Notes: generated by a model from the letters alone, not told the origin. Positions 54,264 through 63,210 are shown, numbered from the stretch's first letter. The stretch is DNA of 64,000 nucleotides from Tissierella creatinophila DSM 6911 (GCF_001940565.1 NZ_LTDM01000001.1:40120-104119), one strand, 5' to 3'. A program made the numbers and translations.

Positions 54264-55553
54264 GTGCAAGTACAAATTAAGAAATTTTTAAGCAATAGAT
54301 TTGGTATTAAAAGTGAAATCGTAGAATACGTATTAGATAAAGAAAAACTTATAAAAGATAAATTCTCTTCTATAAATGAAATTAAAGAGTTTAATCAATA
54401 TAAGGTGATAAGGGCTATGCAAGAGAGCAAACTTAGTTCTCCTGATTTTTATTGGACTACGGGGTATGGTTATGGGGATGTTGGAAGAGAAAAGGTAGAA
54501 GAAATATATGCCAACATATTTAACACCGAAGATGCTTTAGTAAGACCTACAATTTCATCAGGAACACATGCACTTACTCTTACGTTGTCAGGTATATTAA
54601 GACCAGGAGATAGTCTTTTATCTATTACAGGCACTCCTTATGACACTCTTCAAACAGTAATAGGTATAAGTGGCAATGAAAAAGGAAATTTACTAGAATT
54701 TGGAATTAATTATAAAGAAATAGACCTTATAGATAATAAGATAGATATAGACAAAGTAATAGAGACGATAGATGAAACGACTAAGATAATTATGATTCAA
54801 CGCTCTACAGGATACAGTGACAGAAGAGCTTTAACTATTACAGAAATAGGAGAAGCCATATCTAAGATTAAATCTTTTAATAAAGATGTTATTATTATGG
54901 TAGATAATTGTTATGGTGAGTTTTTAGATACAAAAGAACCTACAGAAGTAGGTGCAGATATAATGGCTGGTTCTTTAATCAAAAATCCTGGAGGAGGATT
55001 AGCTTTATCGGGTGGTTATATAGTAGGTAAAAAAAATCTAATAGAACTTATAGCAAATAGAAGCACCGCTCCCGGGCTTGGTAAAGATGCCGGACTTACA
55101 TTTGGAACTACTAGAACTACTCTTCAAGGTTTGTTTTTAGCACCTCATATAGTATCAGAGGCTGTTAAAGGGGCTCTTTTAGTTGGTGTTGTATATAAAA
55201 GTTTAGGATTTAGAATTGTACCAGATTTAGATGATAAAAGAAGTGATATAATACAAGCAGTAGAATTTTTAAATGGAGATAGAGTAGTAGCGTTTTGTAA
55301 AGGTATACAAGCAGCTTCTGCAGTAGATTCTTATATAAGCCCAGAGCCTTGGGATATGCCAGGATATGAAAATAAAGTTATAATGGCTGCAGGGGGATTT
55401 ATAGAAGGTTCTTCTATTGAACTAAGCGCTGATGGGCCAATGAGAGAACCATATTTTGCTTATTATCAAGGGGGACTTACTTATGAACATTGTAAGTTGG
55501 GAGTATACATGTCCTTAAATAATTTATATAGTGATAATTTAATTAAATTATAA
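54264..55553 (+). CDS. Methionine gamma-lyase-like PLP enzyme (aluminium-resistance/YnbB family)
   Basis: Fold-type I PLP enzyme of the YnbB family, named aluminium resistance protein or methionine gamma-lyase family; substrate unproven. YWTTGYGYGDVGREKVEEIYANIFNTEDALVRPTISSGTHAL, MVDNCYGEFLDTKEPTEVGADIMAGSLIKNPGGGLALSGGYIVG (cofactor Lys in SLIKNPGG) and GGFIEGSSIELSADGPMREP are diagnostic. GTG start behind AAAGGTGAAT. Length 429. The miaA-hfq-ynbB order is conserved in Bacillus relatives. Confidence 0.9.
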   Translation: MQVQIKKFLSNRFGIKSEIVEYVLDKEKLIKDKFSSINEIKEFNQYKVIRAMQESKLSSPDFYWTTGYGYGDVGREKVEEIYANIFNTEDALVRPTISSGTHALTLTLSGILRPGDSLLSITGTPYDTLQTVIGISGNEKGNLLEFGINYKEIDLIDNKIDIDKVIETIDETTKIIMIQRSTGYSDRRALTITEIGEAISKIKSFNKDVIIMVDNCYGEFLDTKEPTEVGADIMAGSLIKNPGGGLALSGGYIVGKKNLIELIANRSTAPGLGKDAGLTFGTTRTTLQGLFLAPHIVSEAVKGALLVGVVYKSLGFRIVPDLDDKRSDIIQAVEFLNGDRVVAFCKGIQAASAVDSYISPEPWDMPGYENKVIMAAGGFIEGSSIELSADGPMREPYFAYYQGGLTYEHCKLGVYMSLNNLYSDNLIKL

Positions 55554-55588
55554 AAAACATAGACTACTTATAAGTAGTCTATGTTTTT
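55553..55588. terminator. Bidirectional terminator between ynbB-like gene and lexA
   Basis: A perfect 18+18 palindrome (AAAAACATAGACTACTTA then its complement) with T and A runs for the two convergent genes. Confidence 0.92.
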
Positions 55589-55609
55589 ATTTTAATAGTA
55601 TTTTAAATC

Positions 55610-56227
55610 TTATATCCTTCTAAAGAGTCCTATGGCTTTACCCAAAACTTTAACATCTTTGGAATAGATAGGTTCCATGAATTGGTTTTCAGGTTGGAGT
55701 CTAATAGTATCTTTTTCTTTAAAAAAACGTTTTATTGTAGCTTCATCTTCTAATAAAGCAACTATAATATCTCCATTCTTAGCTGTTGACTGCTCCTGAA
55801 TAAGTACCAAGTCTCCATCTAAGATTCCAGCATCTATCATGCTTTCACCATTTACTTTTAACATGAAAACATCACGTCCTTCTACTAATTCTAAAGGAAC
55901 AGGATAAGTATCTTCAATATTTTCTACTGCAAGTATGGGGGCTCCAGCGGTTACTTTTCCTATGATGGGAATATCTACAGTTCTTTTTTTAGTTAATAAA
56001 AAATCATCATTTTTATCTAGTATTTCTATAGCTCTTGGTTTTGTTGGATCTTTCCTGATATAACCTTTGGATTCTAATTTTTCTAAATGACCATGAACTG
56101 TTGAAGTAGATTTTAATTCTACACCTTTACATATCTCCCTCACGGCAGGAGGGTAACCCTGACGTTGTATTTCACCTTTGATATAAAGCAGTATTTCTAT
56201 TTGTTTTTGAGATAAATCTTCATACAT
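55610..56227 (-). CDS. lexA: LexA repressor
   Basis: SOS repressor and self-cleaving protease. N-terminal wHTH ([56 protein letters not shown]), scissile A94-G95 in VTAGAP, S129 in VNGESM and K166 in EATIKRF. ATG at 56227 has AGAGGTG eight bases upstream; a GTG at 56236 lies within that SD. Length 205. Divergent from the yneA-like gene, with LexA boxes between. Confidence 0.97.
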   Translation of the reverse strand: MYEDLSQKQIEILLYIKGEIQRQGYPPAVREICKGVELKSTSTVHGHLEKLESKGYIRKDPTKPRAIEILDKNDDFLLTKKRTVDIPIIGKVTAGAPILAVENIEDTYPVPLELVEGRDVFMLKVNGESMIDAGILDGDLVLIQEQSTAKNGDIIVALLEDEATIKRFFKEKDTIRLQPENQFMEPIYSKDVKVLGKAIGLFRRI

Positions 56228-56289
56228 CGAATACACCTCTTTCTATTGATTGTAATTATATACTTTTTAGAATACATATATTAATTTTA

Positions 56290-56328
56290 ATTATAACACA
56301 TATATATAAACAATTCAAACAAAGGTTC
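56290..56328 (-). promoter_or_regulatory. lexA promoter with LexA box
   Basis: On the minus strand: TTGAAT (56313-56318), 17 nt, TATAAT (56290-56295). The -35 overlaps GAACCTTTGTTT (56317-56328), one mismatch from the Gram-positive LexA box GAAC-N4-GTTC, implying autoregulation. Confidence 0.65.
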
Positions 56329-56345
56329 TTTTTTATTAAAAAGGC

Positions 56346-56409
56346 TTGACAAAGAACGCAGGTTTGTATATTATATTATATATAGAACTATTGTTCAGAA
56401 CGATTGTGC
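56346..56409 (+). promoter_or_regulatory. yneA-like promoter with three LexA boxes
   Basis: TTGACA (56346-56351), 17 nt, TATTAT (56369-56374). Boxes: GAACGCAGGTTT (56354-56365, in the spacer, one mismatch), GAACTATTGTTC (56385-56396, perfect) and GAACGATTGTGC (56398-56409, one mismatch, just before the SD). Confidence 0.75.
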
Positions 56410-56421
56410 GAGGTGAATAAT

Positions 56422-56727
56422 GTGAAAAAGTATAAAATCGTAAATAAAACTAGATTTTATGTATTTATTATTTTTATTGTATATTTTATTTTTTCAACTT
56501 TATCTTTTTTTAAATCATTTGGTAGAGCAGAGTATATTCTATCTAATGTAAAATATAAAGAAGTTTATATATCTAAAGGAGATACAGTTTGGGATATTGC
56601 ATTAGAATATAAGCCAGATAAATCAGATGTAAGAGATATGGTGGCAAAAATAAGAGATGTTAATAAAATGGAGAATTTATCCATAAAGCCAGGAGATGTT
56701 ATAAAAGTTCCATTAAGAAAAAAATAG
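56422..56727 (+). CDS. yneA: YneA-like SOS cell-division inhibitor (LysM protein)
   Basis: Small secreted or membrane-anchored protein. One membrane helix (about residues 10-32) is followed by a LysM domain (VSKGDTVWDIALEYK-like: ISKGDTVWDIALEYKPDKSD...MENLSIKPGDVIKVPL). Size (101 residues), architecture and the position divergent from lexA match YneA, which delays septation during SOS. GTG 56422 follows GCGAGGTGAAT; earlier in-frame TTG and GTG codons lie in the operator. Sequence divergence within this family is high, so the name rests mainly on context and LexA boxes. Confidence 0.8.
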   Translation: MKKYKIVNKTRFYVFIIFIVYFIFSTLSFFKSFGRAEYILSNVKYKEVYISKGDTVWDIALEYKPDKSDVRDMVAKIRDVNKMENLSIKPGDVIKVPLRKK

Positions 56728-56747
56728 TCTATATAGACTATTTTTTT
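56718..56747. terminator. Bidirectional terminator between yneA-like and xer genes
   Basis: Palindrome TAGTCTATATAGACTA (56725-56740) flanked by A7 and T7. It overlaps the last codons of both convergent genes. Confidence 0.85.
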
Positions 56748-57703
56748 CTCTTTCCTAAAGGATTACTTTTAACTGCATCTCTTAATCTTTCATTATCAAT
56801 ATGAGTATATATTTGAGTTGTAGCTACTGATTCGTGCCCTAAAATCTCTTGTAAAGCTCTTATGTCTACATTGCCATACTTATACATCAAAGTAGCAGCT
56901 GTATGTCGTAATTTATGAGTGGAGTATACACTGGTATCTAATCCTATTTTTTCTAAATATTTATCTATCATATGCTGAATTGCTCTATTACTTAAACGAT
57001 TTTTTTGTTTACTTATAAATAAAGCTTTTTTATCTTTGGGATTTTTGGGTCTTACTTTTAAATAATCATTTATAGCTTCTATACAAGCTTTATTCAAAAA
57101 TATAGTTCTTTCTTTATTTCCTTTTCCTATAACTAATAGAGTGTCATCATTTCTAATTTTATCTATATCTATGCTAGAAAGTTCAGATAATCTTAGCCCA
57201 CAGTTAAGAAACATCATAATTATAGCATAATCTCTTTTAGCATATTCCTCATTTTTATTAGCCAATGCTTCATCTAAAAGTTTATGAGATTGTTCCAAAG
57301 TTAGATATACTGGTAGTCTAGATTTGGTTTTAGGAGATTCTAGTTGAAGAGCTGGGTTCATATCTAATAAGTTTACTTTCGAATGTAAATAATTAAAGAA
57401 TGATCTAAGGGAAGCAACTTTCCTTGATTTAGTAAGATTTCCATTATCACGTATTTTATCTATATAAGATATATAAGCATGTAAATCTTGTATATTAACT
57501 CTTTTTATAAAATCTATATCAATATCTTCAATAAAGATATCTTTTAATTCTATCTTATCGTCAACTAATTTATATCTTATTTTTAAAAACTTAAAAAATG
57601 TCCTTAAATCAAAAAAATATTCTTTTATTGTGTTAGGAGAGGTACCTTTAATTGTCTCCATATAATTTAAATAGTCCTCAAGAATAATTGGTATTTTTGT
57701 CAT
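56738..57703 (-). CDS. Tyrosine recombinase, XerC/XerD type
   Basis: Site-specific recombinase, probably chromosomal Xer for dimer resolution. N-terminal SAM-like core-binding domain (1-115) and catalytic domain with R171 (CGLRLSEL), a Lys in GKGNKER (194/197), H263-x-x-R266 (THKLRHTAA), H290 (LGHES) and nucleophile Y299 (YTHID). Length 321, close to Xer rather than phage integrases. ATG 57703; a GTG at 57712 is possible. The lexA context is shared by related clostridia (recalled). Its SD sits at the edge of a 35-bp perfect inverted repeat. Confidence 0.9.
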   Translation of the reverse strand: MTKIPIILEDYLNYMETIKGTSPNTIKEYFFDLRTFFKFLKIRYKLVDDKIELKDIFIEDIDIDFIKRVNIQDLHAYISYIDKIRDNGNLTKSRKVASLRSFFNYLHSKVNLLDMNPALQLESPKTKSRLPVYLTLEQSHKLLDEALANKNEEYAKRDYAIIMMFLNCGLRLSELSSIDIDKIRNDDTLLVIGKGNKERTIFLNKACIEAINDYLKVRPKNPKDKKALFISKQKNRLSNRAIQHMIDKYLEKIGLDTSVYSTHKLRHTAATLMYKYGNVDIRALQEILGHESVATTQIYTHIDNERLRDAVKSNPLGKRKK

Positions 57704-57712
57704 ATTAATCAC

Positions 57713-57786
57713 TCTCTTCTATGGTAGTATAATATTAGTCACAAAATATCAATTTTGTGACTAATATTATACTACCATAGAAGAGA
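57713..57786. repeat. 35-bp perfect inverted repeat at the xer 5' end
   Basis: Arms 57713-57747 and 57752-57786 are exact complements with a 4-base spacer (57748-57751). Each arm contains GTAGTATAATATTAGTCACA. In xer mRNA the inner edge would be the SD region (AGAAGAGA before GTGATTAATATG). Confidence 0.95.
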
Positions 57787-57958
57787 TATATATTCAATAC
57801 TTTAAATAATCATATATACTTTATTAATTAAATATATATCTCCATAACTTACAATCATATATTTTTTTTACATATAAACTTATAAAATGGTCTCTAAAAT
57901 CATCTGTATCAAGTTTTTATTGCTTAGTTCATAGATTTATATAGATACAATACAAACA

Positions 57959-58003
57959 TATAGCTCCATGCAGTTTAAACGATCTAAACTACATGGAGCT
58001 ATA
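57959..58003 (-). terminator. Terminator of the aspartate aminotransferase operon
   Basis: TAGCTCCATG, mismatch, AGTTTA pair with TAAACT and CATGGAGCTA around a 7-nt loop, directly beyond the stop codon at 58005. Minus-strand tail is moderately T-rich. Confidence 0.8.
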
Positions 58004-58004
58004 A

Positions 58005-59198
58005 TTATCCTTTTATAATATTTTCAATTCTGTTAATTCCCTCTTTTATATTATCTAGAGATGTAGCATAGGATAATCTAATATAGTTATCATTTCCAAA
58101 TGCAATGCCAGGAACTACTGCAACTTTTGCTTTATCCAACAAGATATTACTGAAATCTAAAGAAGAATTAATAGTTTCACCTAATATGTTTTTATTAAGT
58201 AATTTAGAAAAGTTTACCATCACATAAAATGCTCCTTCTGGTTTTTTACAACTTAGCCCATCTATATTATTTATAGCATTAACCATATAATCTCTTCTTT
58301 CAATGAATTGTTTATTCATCTCTATAAGTTTTTCTTGATCTCCTATTAAAGCTTCTATACTTGCATATTGTGAGATAGAGCAAGGATTGGATGTGGAATG
58401 ACTTTGAATGCCTGCCATTACTTTTATTATATCTTTATGAGCTGCTGCATATCCTATTCTCCATCCAGTCATAGCATAGGCTTTTGACATGCCATTTATA
58501 GTTATTGTCAAATTTCTAATATCTTGATTTATAGATGCAATAGATACATGTTCTATATTATCATAAGTTAATTTTTCATATATTTCATCAGATAGTATAA
58601 ATATGTTGTTTTTGACAGCCCATTCTCCAATGTTTATTAATTCATCTTTAGTGTAGACACAGCCAGTGGGATTATTTGGACTGTTTAATATAATCATCTT
58701 TGTATTAGAAGTTTTAACCCTATTTAAATCATCAATTGTAAATTTAAATTTATTTTCTTCACTAGTTTCTATAAGAACGGGAATCGCCCCCGTAAGTTTA
58801 ACAATTTCAGGATAACTTACCCAGTAAGGAACACCAATTATAACTTCATCTCCTGGATTAAGTATAGCCATCAAAGCGTTATAAATAGAGTGTTTTGCAC
58901 CATTTGATACTATTATGTTTTCGGTATTATAATCTAGATTGTTATCCTCTTTTAGTTTATTACATATTGCTTTTTTCAATTCTACTACTCCAGAAGAAGC
59001 TGTATATCTAGTTAGATTTTCTTGTATAGCTTTTATACCCCTAGATTTAATGTTTTCCGGAGTATTAAAATCAGGTTCACCCACACTAAAGTTTATTACA
59101 TCTATTCCTTTGTCTTTCATAGACTTTGCCTTAGAGGAAATATCCAATGTTAGCGATGGTTCTATATTAAGCCCTATATTTGATAATTGTAATTTCAT
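58005..59198 (-). CDS. Aspartate/aromatic aminotransferase, class I (AspC-like)
   Basis: PLP aminotransferase of the I-gamma subgroup. FSVGEPDFNTPENIK, YTASSGVVELKKAIC, NSPNNPTGCVYTK, SDEIYEKLTYD, cofactor Lys K239 in NGMSKAYAMTGWRIGY, and the C-terminal substrate Arg in NYIRLSYATS. Length 397. Aspartate specificity is likely but not provable from sequence. SD AGGAGGTATT. It is third in a PHP-padR-aspC-like operon, 35 nt after padR. Confidence 0.9.
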   Translation of the reverse strand: MKLQLSNIGLNIEPSLTLDISSKAKSMKDKGIDVINFSVGEPDFNTPENIKSRGIKAIQENLTRYTASSGVVELKKAICNKLKEDNNLDYNTENIIVSNGAKHSIYNALMAILNPGDEVIIGVPYWVSYPEIVKLTGAIPVLIETSEENKFKFTIDDLNRVKTSNTKMIILNSPNNPTGCVYTKDELINIGEWAVKNNIFILSDEIYEKLTYDNIEHVSIASINQDIRNLTITINGMSKAYAMTGWRIGYAAAHKDIIKVMAGIQSHSTSNPCSISQYASIEALIGDQEKLIEMNKQFIERRDYMVNAINNIDGLSCKKPEGAFYVMVNFSKLLNKNILGETINSSLDFSNILLDKAKVAVVPGIAFGNDNYIRLSYATSLDNIKEGINRIENIIKG

Positions 59199-59233
59199 AA
59201 CTATAATACCTCCTATTATATATTGACTTTAAT

Positions 59234-59614
59234 TTATTTTTCTCCATATATATCTTTCAATACATTCTTAATTATTGTAAGTGAATCATTAAATGAAGAT
59301 TTATGTTTTAACACTATATTATTATAGTATTTTATACCAGAATCTGTGATTTTATATCTTCTTATAGACCTTTTAGTAGGCTCTTCCCACCAACCTTCAA
59401 TATATGATGATGATTCAAGTTCTCTTAAAAGAGGATAAATCATGCCAGGACTTGGGCTCCATTTATAATCAACTCTTTTACTTATTTCATCTTTTAGTTC
59501 ATTGCCATAATAATGTTTTTCGGTTAGTAGGTGTAGAATATAAAGTTTTACAAAAGTAGTTGTACCAATTGTAGTAGGGAATTGTCTTTGTCGCTCTCCT
59601 TTATATACATTCAT
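59234..59614 (-). CDS. PadR-family transcriptional regulator
   Basis: Winged-helix regulator of 126 residues: KLYILHLLTEKHYYGNELKDEISKRVDYKWSPSPGMIYPLLRELESSSYIEGWWEEPTKRSIRRYKITDSGIKYYNNIV is the PadR domain with the typical YGYE-like motif (YYGNEL) and SPGMIYPLL. The short C-terminal helix would form the dimer. The ATG directly abuts the stop of the PHP gene (TAAATG). Effector and targets are unknown; autoregulation of the operon is a reasonable guess. Confidence 0.9.
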   Translation of the reverse strand: MNVYKGERQRQFPTTIGTTTFVKLYILHLLTEKHYYGNELKDEISKRVDYKWSPSPGMIYPLLRELESSSYIEGWWEEPTKRSIRRYKITDSGIKYYNNIVLKHKSSFNDSLTIIKNVLKDIYGEK

Positions 59615-60433
59615 TTATATCAACCTCTCAATTCGTGACATTTCATCTTTACCTATATAAAATTTGCCTAAAAGTAAATCATTATCTATTATTTCTCCAT
59701 GGCAGTCAGATCCCGCAGTTATTAATAATTTCTCTTTTTTTGCTATATTTTTAAACATTTCAGTATCTATCTGTGAGTGTTTTGAATGTATACATTCAAT
59801 TCCTTGGATACCATTTTTTATACAATAATTAATTATTATTTCTTTTTCTTTTAACAATCCTGGATGTGCTAATACTGCTATTCCATTAGTTGAGTTTATT
59901 AAATTTATAGATTCTTCTATAGTCAAAGTTTCCCTTGCAACATAAGCAATAGAATTTTTATTTAAATAACGTTCAAAAGCATCAGCAATAGAAGCAGCAT
60001 AGTTTTTTTTAACTAGAACTCTAGCTATATGGACTCTACCTATAAAATCTTCTTTGCTTAAACTTTGAACTTCATTTTGGCTTATACCTATATTTAAATC
60101 CCTTAATTTATCTATAATTTCTTTTCCTCTTTCAACTCTATTTTTTCTCAACTGTTCTGTAACTTTTAATAATTCTTTAGAATTATAATCAATAAAATAT
60201 CCTAGAATATGAACTTCTTCATCATTATATACACATCCTAATTCTATCCCAGGTATAACTTTAAAATTTTTATATTGTTTACTATATTCTATAGCTTCAT
60301 CAAGACCTGAGACTGTATCATGATCTGTTATAGCTATTCCATTTAAATTCCTTTCAACAGCTATGTCTATCACTTTACTAGGTTTGAATTTCCCATCGGA
60401 ATAATTAGTATGAACATGTAAATCAAATTTCAT
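59615..60433 (-). CDS. PHP-domain phosphoesterase
   Basis: Metal-dependent phosphoesterase of the YciV/TrpH type, some of which are RNase AM or 3',5'-nucleotide phosphatases. Metal ligands: DLHVHTNYSDGK, GIAITDHDTVSG, PGIELGCVYNDEEVHILGYF, VLAHPG, GIECIHSKH and TAGSDCHG. Length 272. SD AAGGTGAAG. The short gap to rny contains only the rny terminator, so it either has a weak promoter or depends on read-through. Confidence 0.9.
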   Translation of the reverse strand: MKFDLHVHTNYSDGKFKPSKVIDIAVERNLNGIAITDHDTVSGLDEAIEYSKQYKNFKVIPGIELGCVYNDEEVHILGYFIDYNSKELLKVTEQLRKNRVERGKEIIDKLRDLNIGISQNEVQSLSKEDFIGRVHIARVLVKKNYAASIADAFERYLNKNSIAYVARETLTIEESINLINSTNGIAVLAHPGLLKEKEIIINYCIKNGIQGIECIHSKHSQIDTEMFKNIAKKEKLLITAGSDCHGEIIDNDLLLGKFYIGKDEMSRIERLI

Positions 60434-60457
60434 TTCTTCACCTTTTTCTTGAATTTT

Positions 60458-60501
60458 GATATAAAAGAAACCTGCCCCGGGGCAGGTTTCTTTTATATCA
60501 C
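60458..60501. terminator. Terminator of rny: 44-bp perfect palindrome with GC-rich core
   Basis: 22 bp on each side with no spacer; core CCTGCCCCGGGGCAGG, flanks TTCTTTTATATC. T-rich on the minus-strand exit side. Unusually GC-rich for this region. Confidence 0.85.
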
Positions 60502-60622
60502 TTTATCTTCTAGGTTTATAATTAATTAATTTTACACTCTTATTTCATTCAATTATAATAGCACTTATTTTAAAATTCTCATTATTATCTACTATTAATA
60601 ACTTTATATTTAAAATAGAATT

Positions 60623-62191
60623 TTACTTTGCATATTCAATTGATCTAGTTTCTCTAATAACATTTACTTTTATTTGTCCAGGGTAATCAAGTTCACTTTC
60701 TATTCTTTTTACAATTTCTCTTGCAGTATGAATAGTATTCGCTTCATTAACTTCTTCAGGTTTAACCATAATTCTTATTTCACGACCAGCTTGTATCGCA
60801 AAAGATTTTTCTACTCCGTCAATAGAATTAGCTATATCTTCTAGCTTTTCTAGTCTTCTAACATAATTCTCTAAAGATTCTCTTCTAGCCCCAGGTCTAG
60901 CTGCTGAAATAGCATCCGAAGCTTGGACTAAAATTGCTTCTACAGTAGTTGCTTCTAAATCGCCATGATGAGCTGCTATTGCATGAATAACTTCTTTGGA
61001 CTCTCTATATTTCTTTGCTAAGTCCACTCCAATATCTACATGTGGCCCTTCTATTTCATGGTCTACTGCCTTACCAATATCATGTAAAAGTCCCGCTCTC
61101 CTTGCTATTTTAACATCAGCACCTAATTCAGCAGCCATAATGCCAGCTAAATGAGATACTTCAATAGAATGGTTTAAAACATTTTGTCCATAACTAGTTC
61201 TATATTTTAGTCTTCCTAATAATTTTATTATTTCTGGATGAAGACCATGAATACCAGTATCAAATGCTGCTTGCTCTCCAGCTTCTTTTATTATACTATC
61301 TACTTCTTTTTTAGCCTTATCTACCATTTCTTCAATTCTAGCAGGATGTATTCTTCCATCTACAATAAGCTTTTCTAAAGCTATTCTAGCTATTTCTCTT
61401 CTAATTGGATCAAATCCAGATAAAACTACAGCTTCTGGAGTATCGTCTATAATTAAATCAATTCCAGTTAATGTTTCAAGAGTTCTAATATTCCTACCCT
61501 CTCTACCGATTATTCTACCTTTCATTTCATCATTTGGTAAGGAAACTACGGTAACTGTTGTTTCAGCTACATGATCCGCCGCATATCTTTGTATTGCTCT
61601 AGATATAATTTCTTTAGACCTTTTTTCAGCTTCTTGTTTAGCTTCATTTTCAATTTCTTTAATCATTATTGCAGATTCATGCGATACTTCTTTTTTAACA
61701 TCATCAAATAAGATTTCTTTTGCTTCATCAGTACTTAAACCAGAAATTCTTTCTAATTCCAAGACTTGCTCATCATAAATACTGGTAATAGAAGCTTCTT
61801 TTTCATCTAATTGCTTATTTCTTTTGGTAATTTGTTCTTCTTTTCTTTCGATGTTTTCAGACCTTTTATCCAAACTTTCTTCTTTATTTAGGACTCTTTT
61901 TTCAAGTTTTTGGATTTCATTTCGTCTTTCTCTTGTCTCTCTTTCTGACTCCATTCTAAGTTTATGAATTTCATCTTTAGCTTCTAATAATAATTCTTTT
62001 TTATGAGCTTCTCCATCTTTTTCAGCATCTTCTAAAATTCTTTTAGAAAGTTCTTCTGCTACACCTATTTTTCCTTCACCAATATTTTTCCTTACAAAAT
62101 ACCCGATTACTAGTCCAATTATTATTCCGCCAATTCCAAATAAAGCTTCAATAATTAACACCTCCTGTTGTATTAAATTTTCAAGTTCCAT
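60623..62191 (-). CDS. rny: Ribonuclease Y
   Basis: Membrane-anchored endoribonuclease starting mRNA decay. N-terminal membrane helix ([20 protein letters not shown]), long coiled coil (about 40-205), KH domain ([44 protein letters not shown]) and HD domain ([21 protein letters not shown]...[12 protein letters not shown]). Length 522 from ATG 62191, which has little SD. A perfect AGGAGG at 62161-62166 instead points eight bases on to an ATT codon (62150-62152), giving an N-terminus of normal length. Own sigma-A promoter downstream of the split ATPase genes. Confidence 0.95.
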   Translation of the reverse strand: MELENLIQQEVLIIEALFGIGGIIIGLVIGYFVRKNIGEGKIGVAEELSKRILEDAEKDGEAHKKELLLEAKDEIHKLRMESERETRERRNEIQKLEKRVLNKEESLDKRSENIERKEEQITKRNKQLDEKEASITSIYDEQVLELERISGLSTDEAKEILFDDVKKEVSHESAIMIKEIENEAKQEAEKRSKEIISRAIQRYAADHVAETTVTVVSLPNDEMKGRIIGREGRNIRTLETLTGIDLIIDDTPEAVVLSGFDPIRREIARIALEKLIVDGRIHPARIEEMVDKAKKEVDSIIKEAGEQAAFDTGIHGLHPEIIKLLGRLKYRTSYGQNVLNHSIEVSHLAGIMAAELGADVKIARRAGLLHDIGKAVDHEIEGPHVDIGVDLAKKYRESKEVIHAIAAHHGDLEATTVEAILVQASDAISAARPGARRESLENYVRRLEKLEDIANSIDGVEKSFAIQAGREIRIMVKPEEVNEANTIHTAREIVKRIESELDYPGQIKVNVIRETRSIEYAK

Positions 62192-62267
62192 ACTACATTC
62201 TCAATTTTTGATTTTAAAATAATTTAGCATAGAAAATTATAAATTTCATGTATAGTTATACAACTTT

Positions 62268-62296
62268 ATTTTATTACTTATAACATTATATGTCAA
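62268..62296 (-). promoter_or_regulatory. Sigma-A promoter of rny
   Basis: On the minus strand TTGACA (62291-62296), 17 nt, TAAAAT (62268-62273). It lies in the gap after the ATPase gene and gives a 5' leader of about 70-100 nt. Confidence 0.75.
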
Positions 62297-62303
62297 GCAA
62301 TAA

Positions 62304-62957
62304 TTACTCTTCTATTTGTTTTACAATACTTACGGTATCTATCAAATTAACTTTATAACTCCTATCGCTTAAAGAAGCTAAGTAGTTATCGTGAGTTATC
62401 ATTATTATTTGCCTATTAAACATTTCTGAAGTTTGTTTTAAAAATTCCCCCACATTATTTATAAACTCTTGACTAACATGTTTAGCTGGTTCATCTAATA
62501 TTAATGGACCTTGTATACTGGGCTTGTGTATTTGTAAAAATGCGATTCGAAGCGCCAATGAAATAATATCCACTACCCCACCACCTCTAGATAATTCTGG
62601 CTTTGTCTTTATTTGTAAATGTTCTGTTTCATCTACTACATAAAATTCTGCATTTGCTTTATTTCTTAAATCTTCCAACTCTATAGTAAATTTTACATTT
62701 GATTCAAATATAAATTGAAGGCATTTTGTTACTAGATTTTCAATTTGCGATTTAGCTTGATTTCTAGCAAATTCAGATGTTTTTTGAAATAAGATTACTA
62801 CTTTTTCTAACAGTTCAATTTGTGAATTTATATAACTATAATCTTTTAAATAAAGATTAAGTTGTTCATCAAGTTTTTCTCTTTTTCCTAACTCTCTAGA
62901 AGTATAGGTTTTAAGTTTTTCTATTTGTCTATCTAATTCATTAATATCTTTTATCAT
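62304..62957 (-). CDS. Split SbcC/Rad50-like ATPase, C-terminal half
   Basis: A 217-residue protein. A coiled coil (1-80) is followed by the C-terminal half of an ABC/SMC ATPase head: signature-like LSRGGGVVD (122-130), ISLALRIAFLQ, Walker B PLILDEPAKHVSQEF (151-165) and H-loop IIMITHD (H189). There is no Walker A in this chain; it must come from a partner, presumably the gene starting beyond the right edge. It resembles phage and clostridial gp46/Rad50-like proteins. ATG behind AGAAGTGAT, 4 nt after the small coiled-coil gene. No frameshift signs, since each part has its own SD. Confidence 0.8.
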   Translation of the reverse strand: MIKDINELDRQIEKLKTYTSRELGKREKLDEQLNLYLKDYSYINSQIELLEKVVILFQKTSEFARNQAKSQIENLVTKCLQFIFESNVKFTIELEDLRNKANAEFYVVDETEHLQIKTKPELSRGGGVVDIISLALRIAFLQIHKPSIQGPLILDEPAKHVSQEFINNVGEFLKQTSEMFNRQIIMITHDNYLASLSDRSYKVNLIDTVSIVKQIEE

Positions 62958-62961
62958 AATA

Positions 62962-63210
62962 TCACTTCTTTTCTAAAATATCTTTAGGCAACAGCTCATT
63001 AGACTTTTGGAATAATTCATCTATTTCATTAGTTAATTTTTCTATCTCAAGATCTAAATCTTCTGGGTTTACATCTAATTCTTTAAGCTCATTTATTAAA
63101 TCTTCTTCTTGTTTTTTTAATTGTTCAAGCCTTGCCTCCGCTTTATACTTTAATGTTTTAGCTTTTTCTAAATTTTCTTTTAGAATACTTAATTCTTTTT
63201 CATATTCCAT
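62962..63210 (-). CDS. Small coiled-coil protein between the two ATPase halves
   Basis: 82 residues, almost entirely charged heptad-type helix (ELSILKENLEKAKTLKYKAEARLEQLKKQEEDLINELKEL...LEIEKLTNEIDELFQK). No Cys. ATG 63210 has AGGAGGTAT at ideal distance; the frame extends to 63240 but without SD. It probably pairs with the coils of the neighbouring split ATPase. Not recognised as a named family. Confidence 0.7.
   Translation of the reverse strand: MEYEKELSILKENLEKAKTLKYKAEARLEQLKKQEEDLINELKELDVNPEDLDLEIEKLTNEIDELFQKSNELLPKDILEKK

Larger units (their letters stand above)
57704..58004. other. Intergenic region upstream of the xer gene
   Basis: The 301 bases between two minus-strand genes hold the 35-bp inverted repeat (57713-57786), the aspartate aminotransferase terminator (57959-58003) and about 170 bases of plain AT-rich DNA. 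I see no ORF or RNA gene in that remainder. Confidence 0.6.

Noticed and set aside
56738..57703. Recombinase as integrase of a mobile element
   Set aside because: Flanking genes are standard chromosomal ones, no att-like direct repeats or phage genes, and the protein has Xer length.
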